DNA of 34,491 nt. Source: Planctomycetales bacterium (GTDB taxonomy: Bacteria > Planctomycetota > Planctomycetia > Isosphaerales > Isosphaeraceae). Below are positions 15,997 through 23,535 of the stretch, in pieces. Location: assembly GCA_027452145.1 (NCBI GenBank), contig DAIDHB010000184.1:1-34491 (forward strand). The letters are read 5' to 3'. The notes below the pieces were generated by a model that ran no database searches, was not told where the DNA came from, and worked only from the letters and a program-made list of their open reading frames with translations. Position numbers and translations under genes: made by a program. Positions within the stretch are counted from its first letter, which is position 1. Each line of letters begins with the position of its first letter.

Positions 15997-16656
15997 ATGA
16001 AGACCTCACCTCGCCGCCTCGACCTGTGGGACGCCGTCATCCTGATCGCCGCGACCGCTGCCGGGTTCGAGGCGTGGCTCGTGGCGATCGGGTTCCTTGG
16101 CGAACCTCCGTGGCGAGGCGACCCCGCGATCGAGCGCAAGATTCACCTGCTATTGCCGCTCCTCTTCGCGTGGACGCTGGCACTTCCCGCGCTGAGATTG
16201 CGGCGCCCGCGCCCGCGATGGCGCGGCCTCTTCCGCCAGCCCGGCATGGCGGCCTGCGCCATCACCCTGGCGGTGCTGATCGCCACGCTGATCGGAGCCG
16301 CCGCGAGCTGGCCGATTCATCAGTCCTGGCCAAAACCCACGACCTTCCCAGGGCGATGGTTTTCATCTGTAGACGGACGATGGATTTCGTCGGCATACGA
16401 CGGAAGACTGCCACCGCTCCAGCAGTTGGGCCGCTTGCTCTACTACGACGGCCTCGGCTCGCCGTGGCCCGGTCCGGCCATCTGCGGGGCCTGGCTGACA
16501 ATGGCCCTCGGCGGCTGGTGGCGGCCCGAGCGCAGCGCGATCGACCGTCTGGGCCGTGCGATCGGCGTGGTCTGGATCGTCCTGTCGCTCGGTGTCCTCG
16601 CGACGCTGGCGTGGCCAGACACGTCGAGGTGGACGATATCGTTCCCGAGTTCCTAG
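15997..16656 (+). CDS. Membrane protein, second of a tandem paralogous pair
   Basis: A 219-residue membrane protein built like its upstream neighbour: a first helix after LDLWDAVILIAATAAGF, the conserved loop RLRRPRPRWRGLFRQPGMAA after helix two, a variable exposed region containing FSSVDGRWISSAYDG, and the conserved RPERSAIDRLGRAIGVVWI before the last helix. Identity is concentrated in these cytoplasm-facing basic loops, while the loop between helices three and four has diverged, as expected after duplication. I start at 15997, although the nearest GGAG is about 13 bases away, a weak site. Function is unknown. Confidence 0.7.
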   Translation: MKTSPRRLDLWDAVILIAATAAGFEAWLVAIGFLGEPPWRGDPAIERKIHLLLPLLFAWTLALPALRLRRPRPRWRGLFRQPGMAACAITLAVLIATLIGAAASWPIHQSWPKPTTFPGRWFSSVDGRWISSAYDGRLPPLQQLGRLLYYDGLGSPWPGPAICGAWLTMALGGWWRPERSAIDRLGRAIGVVWIVLSLGVLATLAWPDTSRWTISFPSS

Positions 16657-16698
16657 CCGAGAGCTTGATCGAAGTGTTGCCGGCTTCGCGGCCCGCGC

Positions 16699-16890
16699 TC
16701 ACTTGATGCGGGCCTTCGGCTCGTCCTCGGTCGAGATCCGCTGCCAGACCTCCTCGCGGAACACGCCGACCTCCGCCGGCGCGGTGAAGCCGAGGCGAAC
16801 GACGTTCCCCTCGACGGAGACCACGGTCACCGACAGCCCGCACTGGGGCACCAGAACGCGTTCACCGAGCTTCCGGCTGAGGACGAGCAT
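16699..16890 (-). CDS. csrA: Carbon storage regulator CsrA
   Basis: A 63-residue CsrA-family RNA-binding protein, a dimer that binds GGA motifs in mRNA leaders to block or adjust translation. It starts with the diagnostic MLVLSRKLGERVLV, continues VTVVSVEGNVVRLGFTAPAE and ends in VFREEVWQRIS, keeping Leu4, Arg6 and the REEV arginine that contact RNA. AGGAGG lies 8 bases before the ATG. The Shine-Dalgarno sits in a small palindrome (CTCC-A-GGAG), so the protein could bind its own leader; that is inference. It is a single-gene unit convergent with the membrane-protein operon, and a perfect 21-bp-arm hairpin repeat lies upstream. Confidence 0.93.
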   Translation of the reverse strand: MLVLSRKLGERVLVPQCGLSVTVVSVEGNVVRLGFTAPAEVGVFREEVWQRISTEDEPKARIK

Positions 16891-16963
16891 GGCAGTCCCT
16901 CCTGGAGAAAGTAAGTCCTCTTCGATCCGAGAATCGGGCAAACCTCCGCTCCGCGTCTGATTC

Positions 16964-17025
16964 GTAGGGTGGGTGAAACCCACCGTCTGCCAGGGCCTTC
17001 CCTCGGTGGGTTTCACCCACCCTAC
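16964..17025. repeat. Palindromic dispersed repeat, copy 1
   Basis: Perfect 21-base arms (GTAGGGTGGGTGAAACCCAC plus C, and its complement) flank a 20-base loop. A second 62-base copy lies in the opposite orientation at 30698-30759. Each arm is itself partly palindromic (GGGTGGGTGAAACCCACC). The element sits between csrA and the small membrane protein gene downstream of the TetR gene, so it lies 3' of one gene and in the leader region of the other. Confidence 0.92.
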
Positions 17026-17057
17026 TGCGGTCGAGCCGGCCGGCTTGCCGGCGCCCG

Positions 17058-17411
17058 TTACCGCCCCGCGGCCAGGCAGAGCCCGGCGTCGCAATCCTCG
17101 TCGGCCGTCGAATACCGTCGCGACTCGCGGTCGATCGCCGCATAGGCGTCCCACGCGGCCCGCCACCGCTCGCGAGTCCGGAGCCGGCCGAACCAGCTCA
17201 CGCCGGCCGCCACCGCCAGGCCCATCAGCCCCGGCAGCCATTGCGGCGCCACGCCCACGCCCAGCCTCGCCCCCAATCCCGTTCCCATGCCCCGGCCGGC
17301 GTACCAGAGCCCAAAAGCCCCCGCCAGCCCCAGCGCCAGGATCGCCCTCAGCACGAGCCGCTCGACCCGACCGCTCCGTTGATCCTTCCGACTCCGTTTG
17401 CTCGCATTCAT
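17058..17411 (-). CDS. Small membrane protein
   Basis: A 117-residue protein with a basic N-terminus (MNASKRSRKDQRSGRVERLV), two hydrophobic helices (LRAILALGLAGAFGLWYAG and APQWLPGLMGLAVAAGVSWF) linked by a glycine-rich loop, and a hydrophilic C-terminal stretch (RTRERWRAAWDAYAAIDRES) with two cysteines near the end (DEDCDAGLC). I start at 17411; a weak GAGAAA lies 9 bases upstream. It is not recognised as a named family. It lies between the TetR gene and csrA, all on the minus strand, with repeats between. Confidence 0.6.
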   Translation of the reverse strand: MNASKRSRKDQRSGRVERLVLRAILALGLAGAFGLWYAGRGMGTGLGARLGVGVAPQWLPGLMGLAVAAGVSWFGRLRTRERWRAAWDAYAAIDRESRRYSTADEDCDAGLCLAAGR

Positions 17412-17491
17412 CGTGGTTTCTCGGCCGTTAGACGGCTTCAGTTCCCCGTTAGTTCGCACTTACTCACCAGGTATTTCAAAAAAATTTTTTT

Positions 17492-18184
17492 TCAGCCCGA
17501 CAGGATGGCCAGGGCCTCGGGGTTGTAATCGCGGCGGATCGCCTCGTCCTTGACGCCCATGCCGCGTAGCGAGAACCAGACGGCCTGCTCGATCAGAGGT
17601 TCGCGCGGCATCCCGTAGTCGATCACCGGGGTCGGCGGGATCAGGGCGAGCATGATCGTCTTGGCCACGTGCTGCGTGAAAATCGCCCCCAGCCTGGGCT
17701 GCACGGGGGCGATGTTCGCATCCCCTGCGGCCGCCGACGCTTCGAGGCATTCCCGCACCTTGTCCAGCCAGCACGAGACGCTGCGCTCGAAGAAGATCCG
17801 GGCGAATTCCCCGTCTTCCATCATGCTGCGCAGCATCAACCGGTGGTGAATCGCCGCATCCTCGTCCTCGCCGCAGTCGCGGCGGACCATCCGCGCGACC
17901 AGCATGTGGACGATCAAAACGAGGGTCGACGTCGAGGGCTGAAGGGCCCGGACTCGCTCCATCCGCTCGGGGTCGCGCTCCTTGCTGCAAAACACCTGCA
18001 TGGCCGAGTACAGCGCTTCCTTGTTCGGAAAGTGCTTGAAGAGCAGCGCCTCGGAAACCCCCGCCGCCTCGGCCAGCGCCCGGGTGGTCGTGCCGTGGAA
18101 TCCCCGCTCGGCAAAGACCCGCCGCACCGCCCGGATGATCGCCGCCCGCCGCTCGTCGCTCGAGAGCTTCGCCGAACCCTTCAT
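17492..18184 (-). CDS. TetR-family transcriptional regulator
   Basis: A 230-residue repressor-type protein. The N-terminal helix-turn-helix domain is classic: RRAAIIRAVRRVFAERGFHG, then TTTRALAEAAGVSEALLFKH and FPNKEALYSAM. The C-terminal half is an all-helical ligand-binding domain (VLIVHMLVARMVRRDC, HHRLMLRSMMEDGEFARIFF) typical of AcrR-like sensors of hydrophobic compounds. GGAGGT lies about 10 bases before the ATG. A palindrome at 18211-18226 immediately upstream is the likely autoregulatory operator. The gene directly follows the methyltransferase-SDR operon on the same strand, so those genes are the first candidates for its regulon. The poly-A/poly-T stretch just past its stop (17478-17491) is unusual here. 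Confidence 0.92.
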   Translation of the reverse strand: MKGSAKLSSDERRAAIIRAVRRVFAERGFHGTTTRALAEAAGVSEALLFKHFPNKEALYSAMQVFCSKERDPERMERVRALQPSTSTLVLIVHMLVARMVRRDCGEDEDAAIHHRLMLRSMMEDGEFARIFFERSVSCWLDKVRECLEASAAAGDANIAPVQPRLGAIFTQHVAKTIMLALIPPTPVIDYGMPREPLIEQAVWFSLRGMGVKDEAIRRDYNPEALAILSG

Positions 18185-18210
18185 GAATCCCCATACCTCC
18201 TCGATCCGTG

Positions 18211-18226
18211 GTGAGTATATACTTAC
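18211..18226. promoter_or_regulatory. Probable TetR operator overlapping the promoter
   Basis: GTGAGTATATACTTAC is a near-perfect 16-base palindrome (7 of 8 base pairs match) 27-42 bases upstream of the TetR start. TATA in its centre can serve as part of a -10 region. TetR-family repressors usually bind such palindromes over their own promoter. It also lies just past the end of the small coiled-coil gene at 18321. Confidence 0.65.
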
Positions 18227-18320
18227 CGCCCAGCCGGATCAAGGGCGGATGATCGAGGAGGATCGTTGCGATGCGACGGGAGGGGAAGCGGTCTCGCCGG
18301 ATCTGCTGGGGTCCGCCCGC

Positions 18321-18485
18321 TCATTCCGGCGGCTTGACGCCCGGGATCTTGAGGACGCCCTGGACCACGGTGTCGAGCTTCTTGTTGGTGTCGTCGAGCC
18401 GGCCTTCCGCGCGTTCCAGGCGGGTGTTGGTGGTGCCGAGCTTCTGGACGACGGCGCCCAGGCGGGTGTCGGGGGCCCCTGTCAT
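18321..18485 (-). CDS. 54-residue coiled-coil protein
   Basis: This short frame encodes 54 residues: MTGAPDTRLGAVVQKLGTTN, then a run containing TRLERAEGRLDDTNKKLDTV, then VQGVLKIPGVKPPE. The middle has a clear heptad pattern of Leu/Val with Arg, Glu, Asp and Lys, predicting one amphipathic or coiled-coil helix; the end (KIPGVKPPE) is a short proline tail. It begins 19 bases after the SDR stop on the same strand, with GAGGG about 13 bases before the ATG. Codon positions show strong third-base GC, as in real genes here. It is probably the third gene of the methyltransferase-SDR operon. Function is unknown; a scaffold or small partner protein is possible. Confidence 0.6.
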   Translation of the reverse strand: MTGAPDTRLGAVVQKLGTTNTRLERAEGRLDDTNKKLDTVVQGVLKIPGVKPPE

Positions 18486-18504
18486 GCGGGCGCACTGGCC
18501 CTCG

Positions 18505-19650
18505 TCATGCGGGCGCCCCGGCCACCGGCCGCTTCTTGCGGGCCCCGCGGCCCCAGCCGTCGAGGACGGCGAAGTCGATCAGGCGGCGGACCATCGCCGC
18601 GTCGACCGCCGGGCACGGGCGGTTTGGCACGGCGGCCCGGGTGTTGGCCGAGTCGAACCGCGGCTCGGACGCCCAGTACAGCTCGTACTGCGCGACATAA
18701 CTGTAGAACTGCGACTCGACCTCGTTGAGGTCCGCGCCGTCCAGCGCGCCGGGGCCGGCGAAGGTCACGCCGCTGTAGCCGAAATAGTCGGCCATGGCCT
18801 CCTCCAGCTCGCGGGCGGTCACCGGCGGGTCGGGCGACAGGTGATAGGTCCGCCCGTGCCACTCGGGCCGGAGCACGATGTCGGCGATGACCGCCGAGAC
18901 CCAGTCGACCGGCACGAGGTTGCGCCGCTCGTCGCCGGTCAGGTTGAGGCGGATCGGCAGGTGCAGGCGGCCGTCGTCGCCCTGGGGGAGGAAGCGGCTC
19001 ATCAGGTGGAGGTATTGCAGGTACAGATACAGCCCGTGGTAGGTCGAGGTGTACCCGGTGGCCGAGTCGCCCACGATCACCGCCGGGCGGTACACGGTGG
19101 CCCCGCCGGGGAACTCGGCGGCGCGCACCAACCGCTCGGCCTCGGCCTTGGTGGCCTCGTAGTCGTTGCGGAAGCTCGTCGGCCGCGGGGGCTCGTCCTC
19201 GGTCACAATATCCGAGCGTTGGCCGCACACGTAGGCCGTCGAGACGTGGTGGAACGACCGGACGCCGGCCTCGGCGCAGAGCTCGAGCACGTGGGCGGTG
19301 CCGTTCACATTGGTCCGCCAGGGGTCGCGGCCGCGGTCGGCGCCCTGAAAGGTCAGGCTGGCGGCGTTGTGCAGCACCCGGCCGCAGTGGCGGGCGACCC
19401 AGCGCACGGCGTCGCCGTCGAGGCCGAGGCCCGGCGCGGTCAGGTCGCCGTCCAGGATATAGGGGCGCGGCAGGGGCCGCCCCATCGATCCCTCCCAGCC
19501 GGCGATGATCGATTCGACGCGGGCCTCGGCCGACTGCCGCCGATCGTCGCGCACCAGCACGGCCATCGGCACGCCCCGCAGGGTCAGGTCGCGAAGCAGA
19601 TAGCGGCCGAGCAGCCCGGTCGCCCCGGTCAGCAGGATGACGTCGTTCAC
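18505..19650 (-). CDS. Extended SDR, thioester-reductase-like NAD(P)-binding protein
   Basis: A 381-residue extended short-chain dehydrogenase/reductase related to the thioester-reductase and male-sterility (fatty acyl reductase) group. The nucleotide-binding loop is TGATGLLG (Gly9, Gly12, Gly15). HNAASLTF precedes the catalytic set: Ser137/Thr138 in HHVSTAYVCG, then Tyr164 and Lys168 in NDYEATKAE. Later landmarks are YRPAVIVGDSATGYTSTYHG and LVPVDWVSAVIADIV. Relatives reduce acyl thioesters to aldehydes, or act on carrier-bound or sugar substrates. The start is GTG at 19650, overlapping the methyltransferase stop (GTGA), with GGAGGAGGG upstream, so the two are coupled. No adenylation or carrier domain is fused, so substrate delivery would come from elsewhere, possibly the ACP encoded at 12397. 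Confidence 0.85.
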   Translation of the reverse strand: MNDVILLTGATGLLGRYLLRDLTLRGVPMAVLVRDDRRQSAEARVESIIAGWEGSMGRPLPRPYILDGDLTAPGLGLDGDAVRWVARHCGRVLHNAASLTFQGADRGRDPWRTNVNGTAHVLELCAEAGVRSFHHVSTAYVCGQRSDIVTEDEPPRPTSFRNDYEATKAEAERLVRAAEFPGGATVYRPAVIVGDSATGYTSTYHGLYLYLQYLHLMSRFLPQGDDGRLHLPIRLNLTGDERRNLVPVDWVSAVIADIVLRPEWHGRTYHLSPDPPVTARELEEAMADYFGYSGVTFAGPGALDGADLNEVESQFYSYVAQYELYWASEPRFDSANTRAAVPNRPCPAVDAAMVRRLIDFAVLDGWGRGARKKRPVAGAPA

Positions 19651-20597
19651 GTGCGGGAACCCTCCTCCGCCATGGGGCCAAACGGCAGCCCAGGCGGTGT
19701 CGTTGTCGTGGACGAAGGCGTTGGCGAGGACAGGGGAGATGCCAGCGGCATCGACGGCGGACACGGCGCGGGCGCGACGACGGACCGGCGCGCCGCCGTC
19801 CCGAACGGCAACAGCGCGGGGACCTGCCGGCGGTATTCCACGTAGGCATCGCCGAACAGACGGATCAGCTTGCGCTCCTCGACCGGGATGCCCACCGCGA
19901 GATACGCCAGCGCCGCCAGGAACAGCGTGAGCCGGTCCAGCGACAGGCTCGGCCCGAGGAGGAACATCGCCAGCAACCCGGTGTACACCGGATGCCGGAC
20001 GCAGCCGTAGATCCCGGTCGTCCGCAGCTCGGGCATTCCCGCGGTCCGGGCCGAGGCCGAGGCCGGGCCGAACAGTTGGGCCCAACCCAGGAATTCCCAG
20101 AACCCCAGCCGCACCAGCAGCCACAGGATCACCGCCACCGGCACCGCGAAGACCGCGGCGGCGATCGCGGCCTCCACCGGCGCCGAGACCGGCAGCCGCC
20201 AGACGACCCGCCCGGTCGGCTGCCACAGGCCCACCATCATCAGCAGGGCCATGCCGGTCACCGCCAGGAAGAACGACCGGACCGCCGGCGCCGGCACCAC
20301 GGCCCGCACCCGCGACTGGACCCCGACCTGCGCGAAGAACGAGTGCAGGAAGCCGAACAGCGCGAACAGCCCGACATTCCAGAGCGACCGGCCCGCCACC
20401 GAGTCGATCGCGGGGTTCCACCACGGCCAGCCGAGCCACCCCCCGATCGCGGCGAGCCCGGCATCCTGCTCGACCCAGGCGAAGAACAGCAGGGTCGGGG
20501 CCAGCCCGAGGGTCAGGTTGACGGCGAACCACCCCAGCCGGGTCGGCCAGGATGGGTCCGCGAGCGCGCCTCCGGCGCGCACCATGATCGAACTCAT
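19647..20597 (-). CDS. ICMT/NnrU-like membrane methyltransferase
   Basis: A 316-residue polytopic membrane protein with about six to seven helices, combining features of NnrU/MddA-like proteins and isoprenylcysteine or phospholipid methyltransferases. The conserved C-terminal core is visible: GIYGCVRHPVYTGLLAMFLL, then PVEERKLIRLFGDAYVEYRR, which in the family bind S-adenosylmethionine and the substrate. N-terminal FLHSFFAQVGVQSR and AVRSFFLAVTGMALLMMVGL also fit. Possible acceptors are thiols, lipids or a prenylated or acylated group. A Ser/Thr/Pro-rich tail of about 50 residues after LLPFG is odd and low in complexity. The start is unsure: ATG at 20597 or 20585, neither with a good Shine-Dalgarno. 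The stop overlaps the SDR start. Confidence 0.75.
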   Translation of the reverse strand: MSSIMVRAGGALADPSWPTRLGWFAVNLTLGLAPTLLFFAWVEQDAGLAAIGGWLGWPWWNPAIDSVAGRSLWNVGLFALFGFLHSFFAQVGVQSRVRAVVPAPAVRSFFLAVTGMALLMMVGLWQPTGRVVWRLPVSAPVEAAIAAAVFAVPVAVILWLLVRLGFWEFLGWAQLFGPASASARTAGMPELRTTGIYGCVRHPVYTGLLAMFLLGPSLSLDRLTLFLAALAYLAVGIPVEERKLIRLFGDAYVEYRRQVPALLPFGTAARRSVVAPAPCPPSMPLASPLSSPTPSSTTTTPPGLPFGPMAEEGSRT

Positions 20598-20925
20598 GAG
20601 CGTGTGTGAATTCCGGGGTGGGATGGTTCGGGCTTCCGGCCCGATTCGACCCGGGGGTTATCCCGGGGGCTGTCCTCGCGGCCAGAGGGGTCCGACGTGC
20701 GGATTCGACCGGGCTCGTAACTCCGTGCCGACCTCCCTGCCGCGCGCACCGATCTCGCGGCCACGGGTCGCGGGGCAATCCGTTCTGATCGTCTTCTCGT
20801 CCGGTTGACCGCCGAGGCCGCCTCGAGCGGCCCCGATTTCTGTGGCAAATCCGGGGCCATCGGGGCGGAAAGCGTGAAGGCGAGATGAAGACGAGGCGAA
20901 CCGGCCGGACGGCCGGCCGGTGTCG
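20598..20925. other. Intergenic region without a recognised gene
   Basis: This 328-base gap lies upstream of the methyltransferase gene and 3' of the kinase gene. It is GC-rich and holds short symmetric stretches such as CCCGGGGGTTATCCCGGGGG near 20650 and a GGCCGGACGGCCGGCC run at 20905-20921. No convincing promoter, terminator or RNA gene was found. A tRNA T-arm-like string at 20701-20722 is not supported by the rest of a cloverleaf. Confidence 0.5.
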
Positions 20926-23469
20926 TTACGCGCCGGGTCGGACGGCGCGCGGGGCAAGGGGCCCGGATCGGCGATCGGCGCGGGCGCGGCGGACGAGCGC
21001 GAGGTTCTCGCGGGCGAGGTCGACGGTCGCCTGGCTCGTCGCGGTGCGGGCGGCACGCTCGAGGTCGGCGAGCGCGGCATCCAGCCGGCCCAGGCGGAAC
21101 GCGACGATCCCGCGGTTGAGCCGCGCGTCCGGCAGATTCGGGTTGAGCTCCAGCGCGCGATCGTAGTCGGCCAGGGCGAGCTCGAGCGCGTCCTGGGCCT
21201 GGTAGGCCAGGGCGCGGTTGTGGTAGCACTCGGCCGAGTCGGGCGCCAGCGCGATGCAGACGCGGAAGGCCTCCGCGGCGTCGTCGAACCGCCCGAGCCG
21301 GTAGCCGCACAGGCCGTCGTAGAAATTCAGCCAGAAATCCTGCGGGCGGAGCTTCAGCCCCTGGCGAAAGTGCTCCGCGGCGCGCTCGGGGTGCCCCGCG
21401 CGGAGCTCGGCGCGCCCGAGGTCGTAGAACTCCCAGGCGGTGCGCGGGGAGGGCTCGGCCGCGCCGGTCGGATCGGGCTCGATGCCGAGCGCAAGGATAT
21501 TCGCTCGCCGATCGCGCACGAGGGCGGGGCCAGGGCCAAGGGTCGCCGCCGCCTCGGTCAATACGGCAACAGCCTCGCGCCGGGCCGAGCCTAACTCGCC
21601 GGGCGCGGCATAACGCACGCGCAGATCCGCCCAGAGCACGACGAGGTCGAGCAGGTCGGTCCGCAGGACTGGGTCGAGCCGCGGGCCGTTCGGGCCGCCG
21701 GCGGTGCCCACGTCGTCGCGGAGGAGCGTCGCCCTCGCCTCCCACGTTCGTCGGCCCAGGCGGACGAGCGCCGGCGCCTCGTCGGCGGGCGGCGGCGCGA
21801 GCCCGTAGCGGAAGCGGATCGTCTCGGCGAGCGCGTGCAGCTCGCCGATGCGTAGCCCTCGCCGCGCCCGTGCGAGCGCCGCGATCAGCTCGCGGCGCGG
21901 GCCGTCGAGGCCGGGAAAGCGGCCGACGGCCGCCAGCCCGCGCTGGAGCTCCGAGGCGGCCGCGGCCTCGTCGTGCCGCGCCAGCAGCTCGCGCCCGCGG
22001 GCCAGCGACGCGGTGGCGGCGTCGACTCGTTGAAAATAGACGATGCCCAGGCTGGCCGCCGGCGCGGCGAGGCCGGCGAGGAGCACCAGCAGGACGACCG
22101 CGCGGCGGCCCAGCGCCCCGGGATGGCGCCGACGCCACTTCGTCCACCGCTCGCGCCAGCTCCGATTGGGCACGCCGGAAAGCGGCAGGTCGGCCAGGTG
22201 CCGCCGCAGGTCGGCCGCCAGCGACGCCGCGTCCCGATACCGTCGCGCCGGATCGCCGCACAGGCACTTGTGAATGATGTCGGACAACCCGGGCGAGACC
22301 CGCCGGTTGCACCGCTCCAGGGGCGGCCGGGGCTCGTCGCCCGATTCCGACTCCGTCACCGGCCCGCCGAGTGCGTGGTACAGCAGCATGCCCAGCGAGT
22401 AGACGTCGGCGCGGCCGTCCACCGGCTCGCGGATCGGGCGGTTCGCGCGCACGGCCTCCATCGCGCGGCGCTGCTCGGGCGCCATGAACTTCAGGGTCCC
22501 GCCCATCCAGGCCGGGGGCGGGCTCTCGGGCCGGATCGGGCTGCGCGCCAGGTGGAAATCCAGCAGCATCGGCTGCCCGTCGCCGGCCAGCAGCACGTTC
22601 GACGGCTTGACGTCCATGTGCACGAGGTCGCGCTCGTGGGCGTAATGCAGCCCGTCGGCCAGCGCGGCGCCGATCGAGACGACCGCCTCGACGTACCCGG
22701 CGCGGGCGATGTACCGGCGGAACGGCCCGTCGGGCGGCAGGTCGCAGTTCCGCCGGGCCCCGGCGCGGTCGATCGCCGCGACGATTTGCGCGCCGGTCCG
22801 CTCCGCGACGGGCACCGGCTCGAGCGACTCGAGGACCTGGGCGAGCGTCGCGCCGCCCAGGAACGGCATGCAGAGCACCTGGAGGTTCCGGTCGCGCAGG
22901 CGGTGCTCGGAGTAGAGCGGGACCACGTTCATGTGCTGGAGCCGGGCGAGCGAGAGGTGCTCGTCGCGATCGCCGGCCGTGATCTTCACCGCGACCCGGC
23001 GATCGCCGAGCGAGGGCTGCGCCGCCAGGTACACGCGGCCCGCCGCCCCCCGGCCCAGCTCGGCCAGCAGCCGGAAGCCCGCGACGACCTCGCCGACGCG
23101 CGGGAACTCGACGCGCGCCGGCGCTGAGTCGAGCAGCCGCTGGCAGTCGAGTAACAGCGCGAGCTCGGCGCCCCAGCGCGGAAACCGGCGGGCGATCTCG
23201 GAGGGGGAGACATCCAGCCCGGCGTCTCGGCTGAGGTTATATTCCTCAAAAATCAGCCGGATCGCCGCGTCGTCGTCGAGCTCGGGATGCCGGGCCAGGA
23301 TGTCCTCGGCGCGCGTGCGCTCGCCCCGCCGCCAGGAGTCGACCATCGCCTCGACGTGCCGGGTCACCGACGAGGCGGGCGGCTCGGGAAACGGGAAGCC
23401 GGAGGGTCCGCCCAGACTCTCGGCGGAGAAGGCGCCGGCCGGCACGCTCAGGGAGTAGTCGGTCGACAT
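20926..23469 (-). CDS. Ser/Thr protein kinase with C-terminal TPR region
   Basis: An 847-residue membrane-spanning Hanks-type kinase. Residues 1-125 form a helical lead region common in planctomycete kinases. The kinase domain spans about 130-430: ELGRGAAGRVYLA (P-loop), Lys162 in VAVKIT, LVHMDVKPSNVLL (Asp286, Lys288, Asn291), LLDFHLA (Asp304) and GTLKFMAPEQR. HRD is HMD and DFG is DFH, changes that recur in planctomycete kinases and may alter activation. One transmembrane helix follows (about 456-478), then TPRs near 700-840 (EFYDLGRAELRAGHPERAAE, then ECYHNRALAYQAQDALELAL). I start at 23469, with GAGGG 8 bases upstream. Located 3' of an ECF sigma factor gene on the same strand, it probably acts in the same signalling circuit. 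Confidence 0.9.
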   Translation of the reverse strand: MSTDYSLSVPAGAFSAESLGGPSGFPFPEPPASSVTRHVEAMVDSWRRGERTRAEDILARHPELDDDAAIRLIFEEYNLSRDAGLDVSPSEIARRFPRWGAELALLLDCQRLLDSAPARVEFPRVGEVVAGFRLLAELGRGAAGRVYLAAQPSLGDRRVAVKITAGDRDEHLSLARLQHMNVVPLYSEHRLRDRNLQVLCMPFLGGATLAQVLESLEPVPVAERTGAQIVAAIDRAGARRNCDLPPDGPFRRYIARAGYVEAVVSIGAALADGLHYAHERDLVHMDVKPSNVLLAGDGQPMLLDFHLARSPIRPESPPPAWMGGTLKFMAPEQRRAMEAVRANRPIREPVDGRADVYSLGMLLYHALGGPVTESESGDEPRPPLERCNRRVSPGLSDIIHKCLCGDPARRYRDAASLAADLRRHLADLPLSGVPNRSWRERWTKWRRRHPGALGRRAVVLLVLLAGLAAPAASLGIVYFQRVDAATASLARGRELLARHDEAAAASELQRGLAAVGRFPGLDGPRRELIAALARARRGLRIGELHALAETIRFRYGLAPPPADEAPALVRLGRRTWEARATLLRDDVGTAGGPNGPRLDPVLRTDLLDLVVLWADLRVRYAAPGELGSARREAVAVLTEAAATLGPGPALVRDRRANILALGIEPDPTGAAEPSPRTAWEFYDLGRAELRAGHPERAAEHFRQGLKLRPQDFWLNFYDGLCGYRLGRFDDAAEAFRVCIALAPDSAECYHNRALAYQAQDALELALADYDRALELNPNLPDARLNRGIVAFRLGRLDAALADLERAARTATSQATVDLARENLALVRRARADRRSGPLAPRAVRPGA

Positions 23470-23535
23470 CGATCGGCCCTCGGCGTTCCTGAGAGTCCCG
23501 GAATTCACCGCGAAGAACCGGAACCGAGCCCCAGA

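Noticed and set aside
17470..17491. Intrinsic terminator for the TetR gene at the A7/T8 stretch
   Set aside because: The A and T runs pair with each other but there is no GC-rich stem before the T tract, so it is not a convincing terminator.
18223..18495. 90-codon minus-strand frame over the end of the SDR operon
   Set aside because: It is His/Pro/Arg-rich with no features; the overlapping frame at 18321-18485 has a proper start, heptads and operon spacing.
20694..20760. Possible tRNA: the minus strand reads GGTCGAATCCGCACG, like a T-arm
   Set aside because: The T loop lacks the TTC start, the stem does not pair properly and no acceptor, D or anticodon arms can be folded upstream. At most it is a decayed fragment.
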